Below are positions 34,101-46,768 of a stretch of DNA of 64,000 nt, one piece after another (position 1 is the stretch's first letter; every line of letters starts with the position of its first letter). The DNA is from Crambe crambe (lineage: Eukaryota; Porifera; Demospongiae; Poecilosclerida; Crambeidae), in the NCBI GenBank assembly GCA_963924555.1, contig OZ004587.1:930001-994000 (forward strand), read 5' to 3'. The position numbers and the translations under genes are program-made. The notes under the pieces are model-generated. The model did no database searches, had not been told where the DNA came from, and saw only the letters and a list, made by a program, of their open reading frames with translations.

Positions 34101-37100
34101 CTAGGCAACCTGATTGGTAAACTCTTACTATACAAGGATTACTTACATTCCAAGAATAAAATTCATATATAAATCCCATCATATGTACTAAAACATGTAA
34201 AGACAATTGTTTCCAGAGTCACACACATACACGACTCCACTGCTGTCCACTGTCAACCCTCGAGGCTGGCACAGTACCCCATCATCTCCGAAACAGTGAA
34301 CAAACTGACCATCACAAGTAAAGACGGACACACGAGGATGGAGACCACACTCGCTAATGTACACATAGTTGTCAACAACAACAATTCCAGTTGGAACTTT
34401 AAGTTGACCTTTCATTTTGCCCTCTTTTCCAAATTTCCTGAGGAACTGACCATTGAGAGTGAAGACTTGAATGCGATGGTTTCCTGTGTCAGCCACGTAA
34501 ATGTTCCCCATGTTATCACAAGACACACCACTAGGACATCGAAATTCTCCCCTACCACTTCCCCTCTTGCCAAAACAACCAAATATGGCAAAATCATTGC
34601 AACTAATAATATGAATACAATGTTTCTGTTGATCTGTCACATACAGGGAAGAGGATTCAGGGTTAATGGCAAGCGAATTTATCTGTGACGTGTTATTTTC
34701 GTGCATATTTAAAGCAGCAAGTAGCCGGCCACCTTGTGAGTACTTTAGTATGCAATTCGTACCTCCATCCAATACAAAGATACATTCTTGCTTGTCCATG
34801 GTTGTAACCAAACCTCGTGGAATACCATCAGTTCCTTCTATATCGAATGAGTTATATCTATCCCCACTCAAGTAGTATAGCGAGATACAAGGCTCTTTCT
34901 CTTCACAAATGATGATTCTACCTTTACTATTGAGAGCGACAGCTGAAGGACTTTTCAAATTACCGACCATTGAAATTGGAGCTCTAATGCTTTCAACAGA
35001 AGGCATATTCACAGCAACGTTAAACGGACTTCCCTTGATGTGCTCATCTTCGACTCTGACGTGAAGCTGATGACGACCCTTAACTAGAGGCACATAGCTA
35101 ATCTCGTAGAAATTCTGTAAGCTTTCAGCTCTTCTCTCCACGCTGCATTGGATGGTGTTGTCTGTGATATCAGACACCAGCTCACTCTCAAGAGAACGAA
35201 CCATTTCATTGCAAAGGTTCTTTCTCGAATCGATTGCTTGGAGTAAAAAAGATGATTTCTTGCCTACTGTACCGACCTCCAAACCTAATCCTGACACGTT
35301 GCAGTTTTCTGGACTAACATCATAAGAATATACATGACCGAATTGCTCTATTACGTTTTCTACCTCACAAAAACGACTGAAGAATTTGATTTTAGCTTCT
35401 TCTGAAGGCTCAAGGAGTAAGGGTGGCAAAAATTGACCAGTGATATCATTGGTGTCTCTTTTTGCCCTAAAGATATCTTGATTGTTAGGAACTTTAACAC
35501 TTTCACGAGAGAATTTGACACAGTCGTTCAGTTTTTCTTGAAGAGTTAGTATCCTTTTTCTCTGATACGACAATTTATTTTGCTTCTTTTCAACAATGTC
35601 ATTCAATTCTTCCATTATTATCAACTTTCTACTGTTGATTGAATCAATAACGTGACTGAAAATGATATTAATTTCCTTCTCAATAGCTTTTTGTTGATGA
35701 TTGATATCATTAGAACGTTTAGCAAGCTCTTTCAAAGCTTCAGCAAGAGTAGTGTGATAATCTTCAACTGGTTTCAAAGATTCCATAAGACTCTCTTTGA
35801 AATCTTGAATAGTTTTTACGGTGTGGCCAATTTCAAGATGCTGCTGGTTGATACATTCAGCACACATCATCTTTTCACATGTCTCACAGAGACTATTCAC
35901 TTCTCTAGACTTATGCTCAGGACAGAGACCAACTGACTGAGGACTCAGCTTCTGGAATGGCTTCCCAACACTAGGAGAGTAGACAGCCATTCTAATCTTG
36001 ACTTTATAGACAGATGAAAACTACACAATCGGTCAAACTACACTTGACTTTAAGAGACAAATGAAAAATGTCAACACTGAACTATAGATAGACTAAGCTT
36101 TACTTGATACACATGTCTTTGTACATCTGTTACATGCCAAGTCACATGATAAGAGTGTATGTTAACCACACCATACAACAGAGTACATTCATACAGACCA
36201 TCTTAATAGACCATGTACTCAATATTAATGGAGCTTAAGACCACACAAAGGCAATAATAACACCACATTATGATAAGAGTATTCATCTTGTGGACAGCTG
36301 CAAGGACAAAGCTGATATTTGAGTTACAAAGCTGCACAATTGAAAGGCCAGTGCTGATGGATTAGCACAACTGAAAGGCCAAAGCTGAAAGATTATGTTA
36401 TGCCAACTCCGCACCTGCTAAATTAACAAAGTTATAACAGAATTTATAGCCTGTTGCCATGGTAACGGATCGATTTACATGGATTTATAAATGTGATACA
36501 GTGCAAGTAATTGTAGCCTGGGGTGGTGTTTACAGGGAAAAGTTAGATATAGATTCTGCAAAGTTGATATTGCATTTTAAGGAGTTGTGACCAGACTGAA
36601 AGGTGATATGTGACAGTATTTTATACTAACTACTCTCAGAAAAGCTTGTCATGGATTATTCCTTGAACATGTTGCACACGCTACAATGATATTCATTGAC
36701 CACATTCCACATTTCAAACCCAACAAGCGTTTCAGAGAGTAGCCAGCAGAACTTGCGAGCTGAGTAACAGTGTGGCTGGTATTCTGCACTAGCTGCCCTG
36801 TATGCCATTCAGCGCCCAAGTTAAAGCACAGTGAGTGGGTGGGTTATAGTCTGAAAGATAGTTCCATGTCATATGAGTCAAGTATCATATGAGTCACGAC
36901 GTTGAAGTGGGATGGTCATATTCTTGTAAGCAGCCGATAAAGTAGCTATAGACAGAGATTGTATAGACTACATAACCGGGATTGGAAATGCAATATAAAC
37001 TGCCCGGCCACTGCTTATTGCGCATGCCTGCATTAATTAATACAACAAGAAAAAGACAATAATTATCAAATTTGAGTATTAAGTGTGCAGCCATTGATCC

Positions 37101-40100
37101 TGGTGATTTTTTTCACTTCTGCACCTTCTTGTTCTCTGCCTGAACTATGAGTGAAGATATTGAAGCCTCCCTATCTGTTGATCATCCCTGAGGACTATAA
37201 TATTAATACTCTAATCATTGAGTTTTTTCTTGACAACTTTTGGAAATAAAAGCATAGGTGGAGGGCATGAAGGAATAACTACTTGTTATGAATATAAATT
37301 GGGGTCACTAGAAACTTCATTTTTTCAAAAAAGGTACGCAAAGACACACCCAGCAAATGTTAACTATTGGCTGAAACTCTTGAATACATGTAAAGTTCAC
37401 TACAATTTAGGCATGAGGGCATGAAGTAGAGTGTACACTAAACTCTGATACTGTAAGTTGCAAATTTATTCTTTCATGTAAGGAGATACAGGTACACAAA
37501 GCCAAAACAGGCTAAAACAGGCTAGTATGGGTGTCCTAGCAAAAAAACAACAAAAACTTTGAGAGGTTGATTCCTCCACGTTAGGCCATGTTAGGCTTTT
37601 TCAGCTTTTCCATGCACCGCAATACGGATTGTACCGAGCAGGTTGTATTGTTGCTATGGGGCGTTTCCAATCCCGGTTACGTAGTCTATACAATCTATGC
37701 TATAGAGACAGAAGCATCGAGCATGTGTAGTACACTCGTGCGGGCTATAAAATAATTATTAACCGCGCGCGTGCGGTTTGTAGTGAATTATAAGCACTCC
37801 CCCCTCGGGCCTCGTGCTTATAATTCGACTACAAACCTAGTGCTTGGTTAATAACTATTTACATACTTCATCAACAAATCCCTCACCATCTTCATCGTAG
37901 AATCTATCCCCTTATATAAAAGTATTCATAATTATATTTTGGAAAGAGAAAAGAGTAGCAAACAAAGACTAATACTTCATAAACATTCAACTAACTGGTT
38001 TTAAGTCTCATTCAAAGCACTAAAATAACTGAAGGCAATTCTTTTCAGAATCGCATACATACACGACTTCACTCTGATCCACTGCTAACCCTTGTGGCTG
38101 AAGGAACAACTCCTCATCCCCAAAACAGTGAAGAATTTGACCATTACGGGTGAAAACGGATATGCGATGGTTGTCTTGCTCTGCCACATAAACATAGCTA
38201 TTGGCAACACAGACACCCGATGGACTTTTGAGTTGACCTTTTCTGTTACCTTCTCTCCCGAATTTCTTTAGGAATTGACCGTCTGGACTGAAGACTTGAA
38301 TTCGATGATTCCCTTTATCAGCAACATAGATATTACCAATGTTATCACAAGCCACACTGCTGGGGTACCACAGTTGACCTTTACCACTCCCTTTTTCTCC
38401 GAAATGACCAGACACTGTAAGATCGCTATTGATGGTATAAATACGATGCTTTTTGAAATCTGCCACAAAGAGATTAGAACTTTTGGGATCAATTGCAAGA
38501 CCTATTGGAAAATTCAACTGCAAAGCTACATCGTCTTGCAGATTCAAAGTTGCAAGAAGTTGTCCATCTTTTGAATATTTCAGCAAACGATACAAACCAG
38601 CATCCAACACGAATATGTTCGCAAATTTATCCACAATCACTCCTCGAGGAGCTACTGCTTCAGATCCTTCAATTTTGAAAGAACCAGATTTATCACCGCT
38701 TGGATGAAATATTGAAATGTATGGCTCTTTTTCCTCAGCAACAACAACCTTACCATCACCAGTGAGAGCAACAGCTAAAGGACATTTGAGATCTTTGATA
38801 GTCGAAATAGGAGCCCCAATGCTTTCAAAAGGAGAATTCACCGAGACAGTGAAAGGACTTCTTTTGATGTGCTCACCTTCAATTTTGACATGAAGTTGAT
38901 GACGACCCTTAACGAGGGGGACATAGCTAATCTCGTACAAACTGATCAAGTTCTCGGTTCTTTTTTCAATATTGCCAAATATGGTAGAATCGGTAATTTC
39001 AGAGACAACTTCACACTCTATTGAGTGAATTTCTTCTTTGCAAAGATCTCCTCTTGAAGTTGCAGCTTTAACAATGAAGGATGATTTCTCACCAGCAGTT
39101 CCAAATGTCAACCCCAGTCCATTGGAACTGCATTTTTCAGGACAAACATCAAATGAATAAACTTCTCCAAAATTCTTTACAATTATATCTTCAATCTCAT
39201 CTAAACGACCAGAAAATTTAATTTTTGCTTCCTCGGAAGGTACGAGTGATGACTGTGGCAAAAACTGATTAGTGAGATCTCCGATTTTTTTCATGGCCTC
39301 TTTCTTCAGCTGGAATATGTCTTCTTCGTTGGGAATTTGCACACTTCCATGGATGAATTGGATGCAATTATTAACCTTCTCGAGAAGAACTTCCATCCCA
39401 TCTTTCTGAACAGCAAGAACATTACGTTTTCTCTCGGATATATGCTTCAGCTCTTCAACAAGCGCTATTTTTCTTGCTTTAACATAATCTATAATAAGTC
39501 CAAACGTGGTATCAATTTCATTCTCGACTTCATTTTGGCATATTTTGATCTCATCTGAAGTTTTAGCAACCTCCTTTATAGCCCCAGTAAGAACTGTGCA
39601 ATAATCTTCAACAGGTTTAATAGAATCGATCAGTTCTTTCTTGCGTTCTTCAGCAGCTTCTTTTAAGATTTTACGTTCATGGTCATGATGTTCTTGATTA
39701 TACGAGCACTCGGTGCAAATAAGCTTATCACAAGTCTCACACAATACCTCAACTTTTCTGAGTTTATGCTCAGGACAAGATACTTGAGGAAGAATGAGAC
39801 TTCCACGCTTAGCGCTGTAACTCGCACTGCGACCACGGTGACCATTATGACTTCTAGCAACATATTCACGTCGACTACCATGACTTGCACTGCGTTCTCT
39901 TTCTGCTTCCATGAGATCTTCATGAATATCGAAAAGATGATATATGTGGAAAGCAGACTGAAGCCCTGCAGCTCCTTTTGCTGGGATAGGAGTAAGTTGA
40001 CGACACATTGGACAAGAAAGAGCACACTCCTCCTGTTGACTCTTCTTTCGCTTAGCCAGAAGCAGTTCAATACATTCCATACAAAAGACATGGAAACATT

Positions 40101-43100
40101 GAAGGATTTTAGGCTCTGAATACAACTTGAAACATATGGTACAAGTCAGCTGATCTTCTAATTTCTTCCGTGCATCACTGGAGCTATTTCTCCTGGAAGG
40201 GTTGGCAGCCATCGTTGTACAAGACAAAGTAGTTAGAAAAGGGGGTGGAACTGAATAAACACTTGTCATGTGATCCCATATATTAAGTACATTCATAAGA
40301 TACAATAAACGAATCATGGTTACGCACATAGTATGAATGCAAGGAGGATTACAATTAGTAATGCTAAGAGAATTGATAGTTGATATCGATCAGTGTGGTT
40401 AAGGTGACCCTTGTTTATGCCCATTTAAGGCTATAAGTAGTTTAATACATAACCACTACTAACTGTAGGCTCTAATTTGTGGCTATGAAATAACCAGTCG
40501 ATCAAGGAGCAACAGTCTGAATTACATGGCAGTAGCATTCATTTAAGGCCACATCTTGTACTCTCTATAAAGTCAGTATTTTTGAAGCTGGAATTAGGAT
40601 CTATCCAAATAATATTATTGCAGCAGAGATTGAAATAATTCTCAATTAATTAAATTAGAAAAGAGATAAACATTGCACGGTTACTACATGGAGCTGTTAC
40701 AACTAAGCTAATGGGAATGTATCATTAAGGATGGTCCACTCCAAACTAAAGAAGATGACCTAAAAGAGTAATAGGGAGTTGTTCATATAACTGCAAACAT
40801 AGAGCACTCCACATTCATCCACAGCCAGCCTCCTTGGACGGTCCATTAAGCCCAAACTGTCCCCCGCACCGCCGACGCACAACAAAAACTGACCCTCGGG
40901 TGAAAACAAAGACACGATGAAATGAGAGTCACTGACATACACCACTTTGTTGTTGCAGTCGACAGCGATACCCACGGGACGACAAAGAGCTCCTCTTCCT
41001 CTCCCTCTCTTACCAAATTTACTCAAGAAACTGCCTCCACTTTGAAAGACTTGAACGCGATGATTTTCTCGATCTGCTACATAAACTTTTCCATTGTCGT
41101 CACAGGCCACACCACTAGGCTCATGAAAGCTCCCTTTATCGTTACCTTTCCTACCGAATGTGAATAATAGCGTTAAGTTGCTGGAATCGAGAACCACGAT
41201 GCGATGGTTTGACGAGTCGGCAATATACGCATTCCCATTCTCGGGATTGAGAGCGATATCTGTAGGGTTGCTTAGATGAAAGGCTTCTTCAGGTCTGTTC
41301 CCGATACCAACAGCTTTCGTTACAGTACCAGAACCATCACATCCATATACGGAATTATTTGCCTCATCAACGACTAAAAAATTACCTTTTTCTGTAAAGA
41401 CAATTCCGGAAAGAAAGGGCGTCTTCATTGATACCAAGTTTGGCAATGCTATGGATTTTTTGACGACGGCATCATCAAATGGAGAGATGATATTGACACA
41501 CTGTTCCTTCAAGTTTGTCACGACAATTCTACCATCGCTGTTTACGGCCACGCCCCCAGGGTAAGCACATTTATAACTTCTCAATGGGATTGAAAAATCA
41601 GACGAAGGATCTTGTACTGGAATTCTAAACGGGCTATTATGAATATGTTGCCCATCGATCTTGATATGTAGTGAATGAACACCCTTGATGGTAGGCTGGT
41701 AGCTGATGGCGTACAAACCTTGCTTCAATTTCCTGTGATTGACTTCTGTTATGGCACCTGTTATCTCAGAGACCAACTCACACTTGATTTCCCCATCTTT
41801 GCAGCTGGAAGACGGTCCTCCTTGAGCTGTTCGGAGCTCGAGTTGAGCATTGGCTTCCAGGCTGACAGTCGCTGAGTGGAGGCCAGCTCCAGACGCTTGG
41901 GATTTAGCAGAACAAACATCGCTGAAGTAAACGTTCATGGAATCCTTGATGGTTGAAGCAATTCTATCAACATCGAGATACACTTTGACAAAACCAGTCT
42001 TATTGTGCAGAAGTGATTCAATTCTAAACTCATCACCAAGATCTTTGGCTTTCTTGATCAAAACATTTTTCATTTTGATAAGCCCTACAGGATTCTCATT
42101 TTCAATTTTCCCTCTCAGCAGCTCCACACACTGTCCAATTTGACTATGACTTGTCTCCAACTGGTCTCTATAGGGTGCCAATTCCTCCACCCTTTCCTGA
42201 GTTAGTTTATACAACTGTCTGGTACATTCGGTAACCACTTCATCTATTTCATCATGTAACTGCTTCACAGCTTTTCGCATTCGAGTCTCGACAGCACCTT
42301 GATTTTCGTATAACTCCTCGACATAAGCATCCAAATTTTGAAGTGCACCTTTCACCAAGCTATTTTGGGACTCGAGTGGCTCCAAATGAAGCTCAATTTG
42401 CACTTTAACCTCATCGCATACTTGAGGGATGAGGGCATACTCATGACTGTGGTGTTTTTCACCTCTGAAAACACAGTGCGAGCAGATGAGTTCTCTGCAA
42501 GTCTTACAAAAGAGCTTCTTTTCTTCGTTTCGATGTCGTGTACAAATATCACCGACGGTAGTAGCAGCAATAGATGAAGCTTGTTCAGTTTTCGCATCAC
42601 TGTTGGCTTGTAACTTTTTTCTAACCTCGAAGAGTTGATTGATATGAAATGCAGATTGCAAACGATTCCATTTTGTGGCACGGGAGTGGGTTGTCGACAT
42701 GTGGAACAATGCACTTCTAAGTCTTGCCTCTCATTTCTGACCACAAGCCTGGCTAGACAGCCCCTGCAGAAGACATGATGACAAGCTAGAACTTTAGGCT
42801 CTGTGTACAACTGGAAACAGATGACACACGTCAACTGGTCCTCCAATTCTCTCAAAGCTTCACCCTGACCTTGATCACGAGGCTTATCACACTCCTTACT
42901 CATCCTCAACACTCCCCCAGAACCAGAGACCAATTTAAGCAGAGACTAACAATAGAACTAGCAAAATGACTTTCTAGAAAACAGCTATGAAGTGTATGTA
43001 TAAAGCTTGTGGTGAAATGAACTTTTGAACTCATAATACTTCCTGTGATCTATTGTATGAGATAATGTACTAATTACCACTTCCTGTTGTACTGCTGTAC

Positions 43101-45253
43101 TATTCCATACCTTATTTGGATTGGATACCTTATAGCAAGACTCTGAATAGTAACACAACTTAATTTATCTGGTCATTTCAGCCTTTACTACTCAATGACT
43201 GATGTTATTTGGATTGGATACCTTATAGTAAGACTTTGAATAGTACGTAATACTCTAGATGTTGCACAGGGCTCACAATAACAGTCGTGCAGTCACACGA
43301 CATTTTCCAGTAAATTTCTTCATTTATCTGGTCAATTTCAGCCTTTGCTACTCAATGACTGATATTTGGATTGGATACCACACAGTAAGACTCTGAATAG
43401 TAATACCTTCAGACCAAATGTAATGTTGCATAGAGCTCACTATAACAGTCGTGCAGTTACAAGACATTTTCCGGTAAATTTCTTCATTTGTCTGTTCATT
43501 TTTTTTGACCAATTTTTTCCCATACATTTATGGAGTGTCATTGTGAGCCCTGCTACATAAAAGGAAGGCCATATCATCAACTAGGCCGAATTTAATGCAG
43601 ATTCAACCATATTTATACAGCAGTTAGTTAACTAGCAATAGCTATATGATAAAACTGTCTATCTCATTATGAACGCAAGTATTATGCTCTTATCTGACGT
43701 ATCATGTTCAAAAAAGCATACATAATTTTTTCAAAGTTTGAAGAGTGAATGATAAATTTTTGTGCATAAAGTCTTACCGTGTGATGGACATCTGCAACTC
43801 ACTGCCAGTGCATGCACTTACAACAATTCCTTATACAATACCAACAGTATAATTTTGTACCGATTTCCCCTGCAGCGCTTTTGAATGTAATCCTTATTAC
43901 CATACATGTATGCAATAGGTAACTGTGTCCCAATTAGAGACGTTCTTCACATGCAGAAGAGATCCACTGAGTGTATACGTACATGCATGTACAGCAACTA
44001 TATGTACAGCATGTACAGAAATTTTACATACATGCACAGGGTCAACATGCATATACAGAAACTATCACATGTACATACTTTTATTAAAGTTTAGCCCTTT
44101 CTTTACCTTTTCCTGCTTCTTTCTTGTATCCGACCATGTCCTTGGAGAGTTGTCTGACAGTGGCAATGGCGCTGTCTATCTCCAGAGAGCCACACACCTC
44201 GGCTGCTTTGGCAGACGCAGCTCTCAACTCAGCGAGGGCTAGTGCAGTGGCTTTGGCAAAGTTGCCCAGTTGGAGAGCAGCTGCTTGGTCACCCACTGTA
44301 GGGACGGCTGCTTTGGCTGCGGCTACCATCTTACCTGATGGCTATAAGTAATAATGGTGTGCATTAAATAAAATCACCAGCATATAGGGAGGGAATACTT
44401 TTTCCAATAATGATAGGGACCTCCCCCTAAGGAGGGAGAAATCTTAATAGCAAGGATCTCAAAAACTGTTATAAATCTTGTCTAAATTTCCCTCCTAAAG
44501 AGGGTAATTTTTTTCTTGATAATAATAATAAGGGCCTCAACTTAAGAGAAAGATCTTATGTTCTCAATAACAGGATCCCCCTCTAAAAAACCCAATAATA
44601 AGTAAACTTGCAGTAATGAGTATCATAATACAGAGGAGCCTTTGAAGAATGGACACATGTGGGATCCAGTTTGTGGAATAGAAGTTACACATTTTGTATA
44701 TACAAAGGTATGTCCTTTGTTGAGAGGTTAAAGGTTATGTACTTGTCCTTTGTTGAGAGGTTGGTCCTCTTTCAGAGTGTCCTTTATCGGAGGTACCACT
44801 GTATTAATTATAAGTTAAGATCTTACAGGGATCATTGCTTGGGAGGAGTTGATGAGACCGAGTTGTGCACTGGGGTTGTCTGGGTTGGCCATGCTACTCC
44901 TGACTGCCTGCACCAGGGCTGATATCTGCTCTGCCACTGCCTTGCAATGGTTGATCATTTGAGTCTGTGAAGCCTCATTCCTACAAAAGGCAGATACAGT
45001 ACAGGGAAAGGAGAAAATGAAAAGAGAGAAAGGGGAAATCAGGGACATAGGTAGCATTCCAGGTCATGACCAATATTTTTGGCCAAAAAGTGGGTGTGGC
45101 CCATGCGGAGAGGCAAGGTCATACGTGAAAATGGGTACAATTTTTTCATGGCCTGAATAATATTTTTGGGGGGAAAGTGGGTGTGGCCCATGCAAAGGGG
45201 CATGGTCTTACATGAAACAGGCATGCACGTGGCAAAATTTTTTCATGACTTGA

Positions 45254-45296
<43 letters not shown>

Positions 45297-46705
45297 TTAT
45301 TTTTTTTTGCAAAAAAAAATAAAATGGGTGTGGCCCACACAAAGGGGCGGGTCATATGTAAAATGGGCATGTGCATGGCACAATTCTTCTAAGATGCTCC
45401 TGGAGGTTCCTCCATCAACAACATTCAGGATTTAACTTCCAAAAAAAGAGGTCCCTAGGTCCTCCAGGACTAGGTCCAGGTCCTGGGAGAGCTCTGGACA
45501 TTTTCATCCTGAGGAATGAGGAGTTGCTCCCCCACCCCCCAGACCAAAGAAGGCCAGAATTCTCTGAATAGAGCCTTCTATACCAGTTAGAATAACGACT
45601 AAATGTACGTGGTCATGATGGTGATACTTAACCAACTGGATCATGGAGTAATGTACCGGATGGTGGTAATATATTGGTGGTAATATATTGATGATACTTT
45701 ACCTGTTAGAGACGGCAGCCCCTTGAGCAGCTGCTATGCATTGGGTGGCTACAGCTGCAGACTGTTTGGCAGCTATCTGCAACTTCTTGATCGCCTTCTT
45801 CTTCAGAGCACTGGATGCTGCAGCATTCGTCACAGCACTGCAGTGTGGGTGGGTGAATAAAAATTAAAGTTTGATGTAGCCACCACCCCTGGATACTCAC
45901 ATTCTATAACAGTGCCCACTCCCAATATTATTTTGTACCCAGTAACTAAGGTGTGCATTATTTAGACTTCTTTTATCCATTGGTGACTGCATTACAATTA
46001 AAGATTATGCTATGTATCCCCTTACCGTAGATGTTCGGCGGCCTTTCTGAGAGCCTCCTGTGCAGCCTCATCCTGGGGATTACGAGCAGCCACCTTAGCC
46101 GCCTCAACCATCTTAGAGGTGGCGTCTGCAAGGCTCTTGGCAGCATCCAGCAAGCGACGACGAGTGTCTAAATAAACCAATCAATATTACCGTTACACAC
46201 AATAAAAATACAATGAGTGGCAATTATGCAAATATTATGCAGAAAGTGTCTATTATGTAACGAATGTCTAAATAAGGCAATTATTATGCAGCGAGTGTCT
46301 AAATTGGGCAATAAAATTATGCACTCTAAATAAGGCAATACAAATTCCTATCATGGGAATTTCTGGATTTGTCTCCCTCTCAGCTATTACCCAATGGATT
46401 TGTCCTGCCCTGCACCCCTTCCCTATAATTAACCCTCCCCTATGATTAGCCCCCTCTCTCACAGACCCACCTGGATCTGTCTCCCTCTCGGCTTCCAGTT
46501 TGATGGCATTGACGAGGGAAGAGGTGGCTTCAGCAAGGATCTTGGCCTGCCTCACCATCTCTTGGGCATTACCCATGGAACTAAACAATCGCTCAGTGGC
46601 CGACAAGATGGCATCCACTGCTGCATCATATTGGTCACCTTCACCAGCAAGGGGCATACCCTCCTGAAAACAAAATTAAAGAAAGCAGAATCACAACAAG
46701 AACTT

Positions 46706-46768
<63 letters not shown>

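Larger units (their letters stand above)
28665..44106. other. Talin intron 20, 15.4 kb, hosting nested genes
   Basis: The donor of talin exon 20 (GTAAAG at 44106) and the acceptor of exon 21 (CAG/TAG type at 28666-28665) bound this interval. It contains one plus-strand Ig-like gene, four minus-strand TRIM-NHL loci, one 1.9 kb DNA transposon, one 741-bp TIR element and tandem repeats. All other talin introns are below about 3.7 kb. Confidence 0.85.

Noticed and set aside
34296-40119. Several plus-strand frames of 60-146 codons across the TRIM loci
   Set aside because: They are shadows of strongly supported minus-strand NHL and coiled-coil coding sequence and recur at equivalent positions in each paralogue.
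40213-40329. Upstream extension of TRIM copy 3 to an earlier Met
   Set aside because: The extra 39 residues are hydrophobic and unlike the start of TRIM proteins; the ATG at 40212 gives a standard hydrophilic leader before the RING.
45146-45435. Frames with poly Ile-Tyr runs
   Set aside because: They read through a (TA)n tract and a tandem repeat; no protein signature.
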